Positions 20,195 through 27,688 of a stretch of 33,254 nucleotides of DNA are shown here, piece by piece. The notes beneath the pieces were generated by a model. The model had not been told where the DNA came from, made no database searches, and worked only from the letters and a program-made list of their open reading frames with translations. Each line of letters opens with the position of its first letter. Positions within the stretch are counted from its first letter, which is position 1. Origin of the DNA: a virus; the IMG/VR virus record IMGVR_UViG_3300046715_000183, positions 1-33,254 of that record; one strand, 5' to 3'. The position numbers and the translations under genes were made by a program.

Positions 20195-20842
20195 ATGATC
20201 CGCACCACGTACCGAGGCCGCGCCATCAAAGTCCTCGCCGCCCGCGGCAAGCCCTACCACCGCAAGATGGTCATCAACGGATACACCGTCAACCACGCCT
20301 GGCAAGGCGACGACACCCAGGGCCTGAACTGGTTCAAGCAGGTCATCGACCAGATGGACGCGGCCGGCGGCCCGGGCAATAGCGCCGAGCGCCTCCACTA
20401 CACGGCCCCGCACTGGTGGGAGCCCGGCACGTTCGACGTCAACCCCAACGGATGCGCCACCCAGCCCGGCGGCGTCTGCCTCTGCTCCCGGTGCGTCATC
20501 GACGACCCGTGCGGCGGCAAGGCCCGCTTCGGGCCTCTCGCTCCGGAGGCCTGCCAGCACTGCCACCAGCGCGCCGACAACCACGACGACGACGTCCACC
20601 TGGAGTGGCACCGCTACACCGAGCCCACCGCCGCGCAGCGGGCCGGACGGCAGGCCACCATCGACGAATTCCAGCAGGACGACGACCCCGACGAAGCGAT
20701 GTGCGACGCGATCTATCCCGAGAAGGTCCGCGGCTACCTGGGCCCGCCGCGCTGCCTGTACTTCGCCGACCACCGCGACGCCCACGACCCCGACTTCCAC
20801 GACGACCACCGCGGCTTCCGCTGGGCCCGCGAGACCGCCTGA
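20195..20842 (+). CDS. Cys/His-rich conserved Streptomyces-type protein
   Basis: 215 aa from ATG 20195, after AAGGA. The N-terminal 60 residues (TTYRGRAIKVLAARG, then GLNWFKQVIDQMDAAGG) are of a kind often seen in Streptomyces phage and plasmid hypotheticals. A Cys cluster follows (CLCSRC, then CQHCHQ), enough for one or two zinc sites, and a His/Asp-rich C-terminus. Joined to the next gene as TGATG. First gene of the operon read from the palindromic promoter at 20060. Function unknown. Confidence 0.75.
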   Translation: MIRTTYRGRAIKVLAARGKPYHRKMVINGYTVNHAWQGDDTQGLNWFKQVIDQMDAAGGPGNSAERLHYTAPHWWEPGTFDVNPNGCATQPGGVCLCSRCVIDDPCGGKARFGPLAPEACQHCHQRADNHDDDVHLEWHRYTEPTAAQRAGRQATIDEFQQDDDPDEAMCDAIYPEKVRGYLGPPRCLYFADHRDAHDPDFHDDHRGFRWARETA

Positions 20843-21000
20843 TGGACGCCGCTACCCCCAACGGCTGCCGTCTGTGCGGCATCAAGCGGCGCGGCCACGC
20901 CATTCAGGTCGGCCGGGACGGCAGCCACACCTGGCAGCAGCCCACCCAGCAGCAGATCAAGGCCCGCATGCTGGCCCGCCGCGCAGACCGCAACACCTGA
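20842..21000 (+). CDS. 52-aa Cys-pair miniprotein
   Basis: ATG 20842 overlaps the preceding stop (TGATG). CRLCG gives one Cys pair; a His-rich part (RRGHAIQVGRDGSHTW) may supply more ligands. The C-terminus is basic and helical. Followed directly by a terminator. Confidence 0.6.
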   Translation: MDAATPNGCRLCGIKRRGHAIQVGRDGSHTWQQPTQQQIKARMLARRADRNT

Positions 21001-21004
21001 CCTC

Positions 21005-21028
21005 TGCCCCGGCCACCGTGCCGGGGCA
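21005..21028 (+). terminator. terminator
   Basis: Perfect 9-base arms TGCCCCGGC (21005-21013) and GCCGGGGCA (21020-21028) with a 6-base loop, 4 bases after the preceding stop. Confidence 0.82.
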
Positions 21029-21122
21029 AGCCCTTGCCCAATCCGCGCCACGCTGGACAGGCACCCGCCCCCACCACCCCCATACCGGCCCCACGCCCGA
21101 CCCAGACACCACGGAGAACTCC

Positions 21123-21464
21123 ATGACCCGCACCCTGGCCCGCATAGCCTCCGCCGCCCTCCTCGCCGGCCTCCTCACCGCCTGCGGGTCCACGCCCGAC
21201 GCCAGCACCGGCCAGGCCCCCGACGCGCCCGCCACCACCGGCGACGTCTCCCAGACCGACACCGCCACCGACACCACCGCCGTCATCGTCGACCTCACCT
21301 GGGCACAGACCAGCGAGACCGACAAGGACAACATGTGCGCTGGTATCGATCTCCTCGGCGCCGGCTGGGCCGCAGCCCAGATGCGTGAAGGCGCCGGCTA
21401 CGACGACTCCGTCGACTGGGAGCAGGCCGCGCTGCTGGTCCAGGACAAGTGCGCACTGCGGTAA
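21123..21464 (+). CDS. small secreted lipoprotein
   Basis: 113 aa from ATG 21123, after GGAGA. Signal peptide TRTLARIASAALLAGLLTAC with lipobox LTAC, then a Thr/Asp/Ala-rich linker and a compact domain of about 60 residues holding two Cys (near NMCAGIDLLG and QDKCALR). Resembles the many short Streptomyces lipoproteins with an MCAGI-type core of unknown role. Second lipoprotein of the element; surface exclusion is one idea (inference). Confidence 0.8.
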   Translation: MTRTLARIASAALLAGLLTACGSTPDASTGQAPDAPATTGDVSQTDTATDTTAVIVDLTWAQTSETDKDNMCAGIDLLGAGWAAAQMREGAGYDDSVDWEQAALLVQDKCALR

Positions 21465-21532
21465 CCGGGATGACGCAGCCCACCAAGCCCTGACCCGCCC
21501 CAACCGTCCGCCTCCCTGCCCTTGGAGCAGCC

Positions 21533-21958
21533 ATGACCGACACCACCAACCGGCAGGCCGCCCCGACGGTGAAGACGCGGATCGTCCTGTGGCCCACCCT
21601 CGAAGGCGACGACTTCGACAGCGGGGACCTATCCCTCACCGAGGCGGGCGCGATCGAACTCGGCGAGTTCGCACGCGACTACGCAGGCGTGCCCCTGCTG
21701 GAGCTGATGCGCCGCCTCCGTGTGGCCGAGTGGAACGCCGCCGAGTACCAGCGGCAGGCCGAGCAGTTGCAGGAGACCGTCCGTCGGACGCCGCCGCTGC
21801 ATGTGATCGAGGAGGTGGACGCCCGGCACAAGCGGATCAAGGCCCTGCTGGCCAAGCCTGGCCCCATCTCGAAGGCGCTGCTCACCGCGGCGCTCGCCGA
21901 GCCCGACGACGCCTGGAACGCCCGGACATCCACCACCGATCAAGGAGCAGCAGCATGA
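21533..21958 (+). CDS. hypothetical helical protein
   Basis: 141 aa from ATG 21533, after TTGGAG. A short beta start (TRIVLWPTLEG) precedes a mostly helical, charged chain with coiled-coil potential (LMRRLRVAEWNAAEYQRQAE). Its stop overlaps the next ATG (ATGA). It leads a chain of coupled genes that reaches 23269. No family recognised. Confidence 0.7.
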   Translation: MTDTTNRQAAPTVKTRIVLWPTLEGDDFDSGDLSLTEAGAIELGEFARDYAGVPLLELMRRLRVAEWNAAEYQRQAEQLQETVRRTPPLHVIEEVDARHKRIKALLAKPGPISKALLTAALAEPDDAWNARTSTTDQGAAA

Positions 21959-22791
21959 CCGAGACCACCGACCCGCAGGCCGTCTGCCGCACGACCCGCC
22001 ATTGCGCCGACCACGGGTGGTGTCACCGCTGCGCCCCCGACTTCGCTGCGGTCATGTCCCGCGTCAACGTCGCGATCCAGCGCACGGACGCCGACGAGGC
22101 GCACTGGGGCCCGCTCTACTCGGCCGTCGGTGACGTCCTGCGTGCCGCCGTGCCGTCTGCGCCCGCCGGCCGGGCCGCGCTGCGCGACCGGATCGCCGCC
22201 CTGTTCCGCTGCCCTCCGGGAGCCGAGCGCCTCGGTGACGCAACACCGGGCGAGATCGCCGACGCGGTGATGGTCCTGCTCGCCGAGCCCGTGGACATCG
22301 ATCCGCCGCACGTGCGCGCTGCGCGGTACGCCGCCGCAGGGAACGAGATGGCCGCCAGCCTCGTTCGGGACGGCTTCGGCGACGACGAGATCGCCGCCAT
22401 CCTGAACGGGTCGGCAGACCAGGTGGCCCCCGCTCGGCACACCTGCCGCAACCGGACCACGGTCGCTGGACCGGACTGGCAGTGCCCGCACTGCTCGACC
22501 CTCCCGAGCCGCATGCCCGTCGAGGCGCCCGCGCCGCTGGCCGACTACGAGCGCACGACCGGACACGCAATCACCTGCCTCGCCGTCGCCGGGGGCGGCA
22601 GCGACCCGCACTGCCCCGGCTGCCAGACAGGCCCGAGCCGTGCGGCCGACGAGGCGCAGCGGCCCGAGGCCGAGCCCTGCGGAGCGTGGGGCGGATGCAC
22701 CCTGGCGCGCGGCCACAACATCGGCCAGGCGGACATCCCCGAGAACCACCGTCCGCCCGCCGTCGGGGCGCAGCAGCCGAAGGAGGCCTGA
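21955..22791 (+). CDS. Cys-rich multi-zinc-site hypothetical protein
   Basis: 278 aa from ATG 21955, after AAGGAG. An N-terminal cluster (CRTTRHCADHGWCHRC), a helical middle (45-165) containing PPHVRAARYAAAGNEMA, and two later Cys pairs (CPHC, CPGC) plus CGAWGGC. The pattern suggests several zinc knuckles. Similar Cys-studded proteins are common in Streptomyces accessory DNA. Coupled on both sides (ATGA upstream, TGATG downstream). Confidence 0.72.
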   Translation: MTETTDPQAVCRTTRHCADHGWCHRCAPDFAAVMSRVNVAIQRTDADEAHWGPLYSAVGDVLRAAVPSAPAGRAALRDRIAALFRCPPGAERLGDATPGEIADAVMVLLAEPVDIDPPHVRAARYAAAGNEMAASLVRDGFGDDEIAAILNGSADQVAPARHTCRNRTTVAGPDWQCPHCSTLPSRMPVEAPAPLADYERTTGHAITCLAVAGGGSDPHCPGCQTGPSRAADEAQRPEAEPCGAWGGCTLARGHNIGQADIPENHRPPAVGAQQPKEA

Positions 22792-23003
22792 TGCAGCGCG
22801 AACTGAACGCGTGCGGGTTCTCCGTCGAGACCATCGCCGCCGAATACGAAACCGACGCCGCCCTCGCCGAGGCCGGACAGGACATGAACGACCCGTACTT
22901 CCTCGCCGCGTTCGCCGCCGAGGACGCGCACCGGACCCTGGACCACGCCGCCGCGTCCCAGCCCGCCGAGGCGCGGCAGGCCGACACCGCGGGGGAGGCG
23001 TGA
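22791..23003 (+). CDS. small acidic protein
   Basis: 70 aa from ATG 22791 after AGGAGG, joined to both neighbours as TGATG. Acidic, helical and Ala-rich, with one Cys. No domain recognised. Confidence 0.65.
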   Translation: MQRELNACGFSVETIAAEYETDAALAEAGQDMNDPYFLAAFAAEDAHRTLDHAAASQPAEARQADTAGEA

Positions 23004-23269
23004 TGGCCCGCCATATCCGCGCCGCCGACGTCGACGCCGTGCTGGCCTACAACGGCTACGAGCCGTCCGAGTTCGTCGACGGCGACTGGGATCCCGGCTA
23101 CCGGATCGCCCAGGACGGCCGACGGCAGGTGAACGTCTTCCACGACGGGCCCGGCGAAGTCGACGGCCTCGAGCGGTACCGGCTCGAACTGCAAGCCGCC
23201 GGATTCTGCGTGATCCCCGACCAGCAGCCTGGCGGCGGTAGGCGCCGCCTCCACATCACCCGCCCCTGA
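23003..23269 (+). CDS. small hypothetical protein
   Basis: 88 aa from ATG 23003, after GGGGGAGG, TGATG-coupled. Opens RHIRAADVDAVLAYNGYEPSE, followed by strand-forming stretches (RQVNVFHDGPGEVDG, YRLELQAAGFCVIPD) and a basic tail; a ligand-binding-like alpha/beta miniprotein. A short hairpin (23283-23308) follows. No family recognised. Confidence 0.68.
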   Translation: MARHIRAADVDAVLAYNGYEPSEFVDGDWDPGYRIAQDGRRQVNVFHDGPGEVDGLERYRLELQAAGFCVIPDQQPGGGRRRLHITRP

Positions 23270-23322
23270 CCCGCCCCGACCCCGGGCGGTGGTTCCGGCC
23301 GCCGCCCGCCTGGAGGAACCGC

Positions 23323-23730
23323 ATGACCACACCCGCCGATGAACTCAGGGCCGCTGCCGAGACGCTGAGGTCGCTCGCCGAAGCGGCCACGCCCGGACCG
23401 TGGCGCCAGCACGACACCCACCTCGGCCAGTACGGGCACACCGCCACCGTCCTGTCCGGCGAACGGAACGCCACCGAACTCCGTGCATGGCTGCCGACGA
23501 TGAGCCAGGAGTCGTGGGACGAGACCCGCAACGTGTGGGCCGACGCCGCCTACATCGCGACCGTGCACCCCGACGTCGGCCTCACCCTCGCCGACTGGCT
23601 GGAGGCCGCCTCGCAGGACTGGGACGGTGACCACTTCGCCAACTGCACCCCGAAGACCTGCGTCCGCACTGCCGCCCTCGCCGTGGCCCGCGCGATCAAC
23701 GCCCTCGAGAACAAGGAGCCCACCACGTGA
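23323..23730 (+). CDS. Ea22-like conserved phage protein
   Basis: 135 aa from ATG 23323 after GGAGG. Has the pattern AATPGPWR near residue 22, then DAAYIATVHPDVGLTLADWLEAA, typical of the Ea22-type proteins carried in phage accessory regions (ATPGPW plus a DAA-[YF]-IA helix). Their job is unknown. Compare the gene at 29582, whose ends are of the same kind. Coupled (GTGA) to the next gene. Confidence 0.72.
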   Translation: MTTPADELRAAAETLRSLAEAATPGPWRQHDTHLGQYGHTATVLSGERNATELRAWLPTMSQESWDETRNVWADAAYIATVHPDVGLTLADWLEAASQDWDGDHFANCTPKTCVRTAALAVARAINALENKEPTT

Positions 23731-24137
23731 GCGAGCAGACGCCCGAGCCGCAGCCGTGCGCCGGCTTCCCCGGCCAGTGCCGCAACCTGATCACCGTTGA
23801 ACCGGACCCGCCCCACCACGGTGGTGGTGTCCGCTGCGGGTGCGACGCCCGCGCTGAGCTCGAGGGCATGGCCTTCAGCCTCGCCACCGGGCTTGGCGGC
23901 ATCGTCGAACCCCAAGGCTTCACCGCCGCCCTGGACCGGCATGCCGCGCAGGTCCTCCGCGCCTTCGCCGACTCGGTGAGCAACCTGCCGCCGGGCGGAG
24001 AAGCACTGAAGGGCGAGTACTGGTACCTGGAAGGCCGCAAGGAGACTGCCGACATGGCCCGGGAGAAGGCCGAACAGTACGAGTACGAGGCCGAGAAGCG
24101 ACTGAAGGAGCCCCGCAAGCCTGAGAGCGGCCGGTGA
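23727..24137 (+). CDS. hypothetical protein with helical tail
   Basis: 136 aa from GTG 23727, overlapping the preceding stop. Four Cys near the N-terminus (CAGFPGQC, then CGC) may bind metal. A helical middle is followed by a charged C-terminal helix (KETADMAREKAEQYEYEAEKRL). Overlaps the next gene by 4 bases. No family recognised. Confidence 0.68.
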   Translation: MSEQTPEPQPCAGFPGQCRNLITVEPDPPHHGGGVRCGCDARAELEGMAFSLATGLGGIVEPQGFTAALDRHAAQVLRAFADSVSNLPPGGEALKGEYWYLEGRKETADMAREKAEQYEYEAEKRLKEPRKPESGR

Positions 24138-24634
24138 CCGATCCGGCCACCCGAGACCGCCTCACCGCCTTACAGTCCCTCCTGGCACAGCCCAGCCCAG
24201 CACCCCTGACCGGACAGCAGGCCATCCTCATCCCCACGGAGAACGCGTTGAGCATCATGGAGAGCTTCCAGCCCGGCCCCGGGAAGATCCTGTACGGCAT
24301 CTGGAACCCGCTGAAGGACGAACTCGAGGGCAACGACCGCAAGTGGATGGAGTGGTGGCCGTCCCAGGCCGCCGCGTTCCGTTCCATGCGGGAGCGTCTC
24401 GCGCCCGCGCCCGGAACCATGGACTTCACCACGGGCAACCAATCAATTGCCCGGCACGTCTTCCGTGAGGACCGGGAGGACGCCCAGTTCTACGGCAGCA
24501 AGGACGGCTCCTGCATCCTGCTGTACGAGAGGCCGGACGCGGACCAGCCGTGCGAGATCATCGAGTTCGGTCCGCGTGGAGGCCTGCGGCGGCGTCCCTA
24601 TCAGCCTGCTACGCAGCCGACTCCTCAGCTGTAG
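24134..24634 (+). CDS. hypothetical protein with a TTA codon
   Basis: 166 aa from GTG 24134 (4-base overlap upstream). Contains ALSIMESFQPGPGKILYGIW and a beta-rich second half with a DGSCILLYERPDADQPCEIIEFG stretch. Codon 13 is TTA (24170-24172), so translation should depend on the bldA tRNA. It ends 26 bases inside the convergent regulator gene. Last gene of the rightward accessory run; no terminator is seen in the overlap. Confidence 0.7.
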   Translation: MTDPATRDRLTALQSLLAQPSPAPLTGQQAILIPTENALSIMESFQPGPGKILYGIWNPLKDELEGNDRKWMEWWPSQAAAFRSMRERLAPAPGTMDFTTGNQSIARHVFREDREDAQFYGSKDGSCILLYERPDADQPCEIIEFGPRGGLRRRPYQPATQPTPQL

Positions 24635-25655
24635 CCGCGCCGGTGACGGTATCCACGGCCTGGTCGTCGACGAGACGGTCCGGGGACAGGGCGAAGTGAT
24701 AGCCGAGTTCGGCGAGGGTTTCCACACCCCACATGTCGCGGATCTGGTCCAGCTGCCGCTGCAGCGAACGGACACCCATCCCCAGCCGGGCCGCGGTCAC
24801 GGTCTGCTTGATCCCGGCCACCGTGTCACGGAGGATCTCCCGCTGGATGCGTGTCGTCCGCACCCCGTCCGGCTCCACCACATTGCGAAGCCAGCCCTGC
24901 CACGGCTCCGCGCGCCGCCACGCATCCTCGAACACCGCCGTGATGAACGCCACCGCCGCCGGGTGGGTGACCTGCCAGGCGGCATGCGGTTCCGCACCCA
25001 CCACCAGGTCCGAGATGAACGCGACCCGGCCGTCCACCACAATGCACCGCTCGAAAGGGCTCACCAGCGTCCGGTACTGGGCGCCCTGAGCGGACATCAC
25101 CTGGGCCCACTCCCTGGTGACCGGGTGCTGGCGTACCGAATCCCGGTACATGGTCCGCAGGGTGACGCCGCGTCGCAGTGCGTCCGCGTCCCGCTCGGCG
25201 GCCTCCTGCATGTGGTCACGGTTACGGGGGCCGCCCGGCTGCGCCGCCATAATCTCTGCTTTCGCCGCCCCCACCACATCCTGGATGCGGGCGTTCACCA
25301 GATCCTTGTCCGCGAGGAACTCGCAGCCCCCCGCCGCTGCCCGGGCCCGCTGGAAGTGCGCGGACAGAGCCTCAGCGACCGCAGGGACCGCGGCGAGCTG
25401 CTCCGCCTGCTTCTGCATCAGGTTCAGTTGCCGCACCGCGTGACGCCGCAATGCTCTTTGCGGGTCCAAAACGAGCGGCCGGCCGCCCTCCACCACCACC
25501 AGGCCCAGGGCCTCGAGTTCGTCATGCTCGGGCCCGCGCTCGGCCTCCAGGAGGCTGCCTTTCGCATATCTGGCGTACAGGCGTGCCGCGGTCTCCGACA
25601 CTGCTCCACCTGCGAAAAGTCTGCTACTCGCAGGCGAATTGGCCTCATCCAACAT
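24609..25655 (-). CDS. PLD-like / LuxR-type transcription regulator
   Basis: 348 aa from ATG 25655, after GGGGGAC. N-terminal winged helix resembling TrmB-type regulators (about 17-65, SETAARLYARYAKG, then LEALGLVVVEGGRPLVL). A helical linker follows, then a phospholipase-D-like sensing domain (about 120-250, with RCIVVDGRVAFISDL) lacking a full HKD catalytic motif. The C-terminal LuxR-like HTH (about 270-322) has AARLGMGVRSLQRQL. Regulators of this build are abundant in Streptomyces. It diverges from a tiny secreted-peptide gene across 269 bases, so regulator and peptide may form a signalling pair (inference). Confidence 0.8.
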   Translation of the reverse strand: MLDEANSPASSRLFAGGAVSETAARLYARYAKGSLLEAERGPEHDELEALGLVVVEGGRPLVLDPQRALRRHAVRQLNLMQKQAEQLAAVPAVAEALSAHFQRARAAAGGCEFLADKDLVNARIQDVVGAAKAEIMAAQPGGPRNRDHMQEAAERDADALRRGVTLRTMYRDSVRQHPVTREWAQVMSAQGAQYRTLVSPFERCIVVDGRVAFISDLVVGAEPHAAWQVTHPAAVAFITAVFEDAWRRAEPWQGWLRNVVEPDGVRTTRIQREILRDTVAGIKQTVTAARLGMGVRSLQRQLDQIRDMWGVETLAELGYHFALSPDRLVDDQAVDTVTGAATAEESAA

Positions 25656-25754
25656 GGAATGTCCCCCGAACCGTGTGGCGTACCTGCGCCAGGCACACAC
25701 ACGCACCGGCGAACAGTTGAGCGTTGTAGGTCTGATACGGAAGCCTACTCGTGG

Positions 25755-25822
25755 GGCGCCCCCCGGCGCCTGTACTCCATGCCCTCCCATTCCCCGACGT
25801 ACGGCTACTGCCAGTGCCGTAC
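25755..25822. promoter_or_regulatory. inverted repeats in the divergent regulator/peptide gap
   Basis: The 269-bp gap 25656-25924 has no gene. It contains GGCGCC twice, separated by CCCC (25755-25760, 25765-25770), and an inverted repeat GTACGGC/GCCGTAC (25799-25805, 25816-25822). Both are possible operator sites for the divergent pair. AGAAGGGA before GTG 25925 is the RBS of the peptide gene. Confidence 0.4.
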
Positions 25823-25924
25823 CAAGGGCCAGGGACTCGCAGCAGGGCGCGGTGGACAGGAACACGGGCCAGGCGCCCCGTTATCGTTCCCGGGACAATC
25901 GAACACTGTAGAAGGGACCCTGTC

Positions 25925-26122
25925 GTGAAGCATCGCTTGCGCCGCGCCGTCGTCACCCTTGCTCTCGCCTCCGCCGCCGTCTTCGCCGTGACAGGCCTGG
26001 CGGCCGCCCCGCAGTCCGACACCGCCTGGGGCGCACCGGCCACCGCGGACGACACCGCGTGGGGTGTCCCGCCCGTCATCGACCCGCCCTTCGTCGACCC
26101 GCTCGACACCGCCTGGGGCTGA
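25925..26122 (+). CDS. secreted peptide precursor with three DTAWG repeats
   Basis: 65 aa from GTG 25925 (RBS AGAAGGG). Signal peptide: basic KHRLRR, a hydrophobic core (VVTLALASAAVFAVTGL) and an AAA cleavage site near residue 28. The mature part of about 37 residues carries DTAWG three times (SDTAWGAP, DDTAWGVP, LDTAWG at the very C-terminus) separated by Pro/Ala spacers. Repetition of a short motif in a secreted precursor suggests processing into signal peptides, as in repeat-bearing pheromone precursors. Divergent to the regulator at 24609. No function is established; a cell-wall or structural peptide is the alternative. Confidence 0.68.
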   Translation: MKHRLRRAVVTLALASAAVFAVTGLAAAPQSDTAWGAPATADDTAWGVPPVIDPPFVDPLDTAWG

Positions 26123-26214
26123 CCGCCCCCACCGCCTGGCGCGCGCTCGTGGGACCGCACAGCGCCGCCAGGACCCCGGGGAACACCCGGCCCGAACCGC
26201 GGGACCGTAGGGGC

Positions 26215-26643
26215 ATGCCCCTCGCCCCGAAGCCCCGCCGCGAAGAGTCCAACCTTGTCGCCCACGCCCGCCGCGAACTCCGCATCATCGGCGAAGACTC
26301 CGACACCATCCGCGGCCTCTGCAACGTCGTCCAAGCGTTCGCCGACATGGGCCACTCCGGGTCCAGCGCCCACTTCGCCGCCCAGTACCTCGAGCGCCTG
26401 CTGCGCTACCAGCCGCTGTCCGACCTCACCGACGACCCCGGCGAGTGGATCGACCGGCACGCCGAAGGCCTCACCACCAGCCCCCTGTGGCAGTCCAAGC
26501 GGAACCCGGAGGCGTTCTCCAGCGACGGCGGCAAGACCTACTACCTGCTGTCCGAGCAGGAGGCCGCCGGCGACCTGGCCACCACGCCGCTGCACCAGTC
26601 CAAGGTGTGCGACCAGGCGGAGCCCGTCGAAGAAGGCGCCTGA
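26215..26643 (+). CDS. conserved actinophage hypothetical protein
   Basis: 142 aa from ATG 26215, after GTAGGGG. N-terminal helix ARRELRIIGEDSDTIRGLC, then FADMGHSGSSA, LLRYQPLSDLTDDPGEW and SPLWQSKRNPEAFSSDGG. This order (a GHSGSSA helix, an L-x-Y-Q-P-L loop, a Trp, then LWQxKR) recurs in small proteins of many actinobacterial siphophages, whose role is unknown. It supports phage descent of this part. Followed by two terminator hairpins. Confidence 0.75.
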   Translation: MPLAPKPRREESNLVAHARRELRIIGEDSDTIRGLCNVVQAFADMGHSGSSAHFAAQYLERLLRYQPLSDLTDDPGEWIDRHAEGLTTSPLWQSKRNPEAFSSDGGKTYYLLSEQEAAGDLATTPLHQSKVCDQAEPVEEGA

Positions 26644-26762
26644 ACGCCTCCGTCCGCCTGGCGGTGCGTGCGAGACTCGCCGTGGCGCTGGTGTCGTGGA
26701 CATCCCCCGTGGCGGCACCAGCCGACACCTCCCGGCCGCAATCCGCATTGCCGCCTGGGAAA

Positions 26763-26799
26763 CCTGTGGCCCGCGTCTCTGGGGAGAGCGGGCCACAGG
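26763..26799 (+). terminator. terminator
   Basis: Perfect 12-base arms CCTGTGGCCCGC (26763-26774) and GCGGGCCACAGG (26788-26799). It follows the gene ending at 26643 after a further weak hairpin GGTGTCG/CGACACC (26690-26696, 26723-26729). Confidence 0.82.
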
Positions 26800-26821
26800 C
26801 ATGCCCGGGTCGGGAACGCAA

Positions 26822-26870
26822 AGAAGTGGCCCGCCATCCCCAGGGGTACGGGGGACGGCGAGCCACTTCT
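26822..26870 (-). terminator. terminator facing the leftward NERD operon
   Basis: Arms AGAAGTGGC (26822-26830) and GCCACTTCT (26862-26870) enclose a second short stem (TCCCC/GGGGA). It lies 25 bases past the NERD stop and may act in both directions. Confidence 0.7.
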
Positions 26871-26894
26871 CCATTGACGTTCACTACCGTACGA

Positions 26895-27551
26895 CTACCC
26901 GCCCTCCCCGTACGGGCGAAGCACCTGATCTACCCGGGACGCCACCGCAGCCGCGCGCCGCTGATCCCGTCCCTGTGGCGCCCCAGCCAGTGTCGGCACC
27001 AGGAACTCGGGTCCCAGGACGTGCACAATGCCGCCCCAGCCCGGCGCCCGCGCCTCCAGCCGGCCGCCCTGAATGCGGGAGCCGTGGATGACGAGGAGCG
27101 GCCACACCGCCTCCGCGGGCATGCCGAGTGCCCGGGCGGCACGCTGCGCGTACGAGGCGACCGCCGCAATCTGCCCGTGCCGGTCCTGGTCCCCGCAGTG
27201 CACCCGCCCGCCGACCAGCGTGGTGGGGCGTTGGGCGTGCCAGCGTTTCGTGTCGAGGACGACGACCGCGGTCGCGCACGGGGAAACGAGGACGTGATCG
27301 AGGTTCGCCCTCGAGCCGGGTAACTGTCGGTCGTGCATGATGCGCCAGCCCCGGGCCTCGAGTTGACGGAGCATGGCGGCGGTCTGCGCTTCGGCGGCTG
27401 CTCCGATGTCCCAGCGGGCCGCCACAGCCTCCGTGGCCGCATCCGCGCCCCCGAACCCCAGGACGGCCAGGAGACGCCGCCACAGGCCCCGCTGCGCCCG
27501 CGCACGGATCGCCGCAGCCTCACGCGCCGCCGACCCACCCGCGGCGCTCAC
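26895..27551 (-). CDS. NERD-domain (nuclease-related) protein
   Basis: 218 aa from GTG 27551, coupled (GTGA) to the upstream miniprotein. Residues about 50-165 match the NERD pattern: AAEAQTAAMLRQLEARGW, SRANLDHVLVSP, then VVVLDTKRWH, which supplies the Asp and Lys of the PD-(D/E)xK-like site. The N-terminus is basic and helical (RARAQRGLWRRLLAVLGFGG). NERD proteins are predicted DNA-processing enzymes, often on plasmids and phages, without an assigned substrate. It may be a host-takeover, defence or repair factor. Confidence 0.8.
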   Translation of the reverse strand: MSAAGGSAAREAAAIRARAQRGLWRRLLAVLGFGGADAATEAVAARWDIGAAAEAQTAAMLRQLEARGWRIMHDRQLPGSRANLDHVLVSPCATAVVVLDTKRWHAQRPTTLVGGRVHCGDQDRHGQIAAVASYAQRAARALGMPAEAVWPLLVIHGSRIQGGRLEARAPGWGGIVHVLGPEFLVPTLAGAPQGRDQRRAAAVASRVDQVLRPYGEGG

Positions 27552-27688
27552 CGGCTCTCCTTCAGTTCCTCGACTGCGGTACCCGGCTGCAGGAGATGGT
27601 GCAGCCGGGCATCAGCGCGCTGGCAGAGGATGCCGAACCGCACAGCGCCGGCGACTGCCACAACGGCACCGGAGATGATCCACAGCAT
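27548..27688 (-). CDS. 46-aa single-TM miniprotein
   Basis: ATG 27688 overlaps the preceding stop (TGATG), and its own stop overlaps the NERD start. One N-terminal membrane segment (LWIISGAVVAVAGAVRFGIL) is followed by a short amphipathic tail. The tight coupling on both sides supports it as a real gene that may tether or assist the NERD protein (inference). Confidence 0.58.
   Translation of the reverse strand: MLWIISGAVVAVAGAVRFGILCQRADARLHHLLQPGTAVEELKESR

Noticed and set aside
20874-21464. 196-aa forward frame covering the second lipoprotein
   Set aside because: The first 83 codons precede the RBS and signal peptide at 21123 and overlap the 52-aa gene and a terminator.
23813-23827. CCACCAC-G-GTGGTGG, like the 12265 operator
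   Set aside because: Lies inside a coding sequence with a different centre and no promoter.
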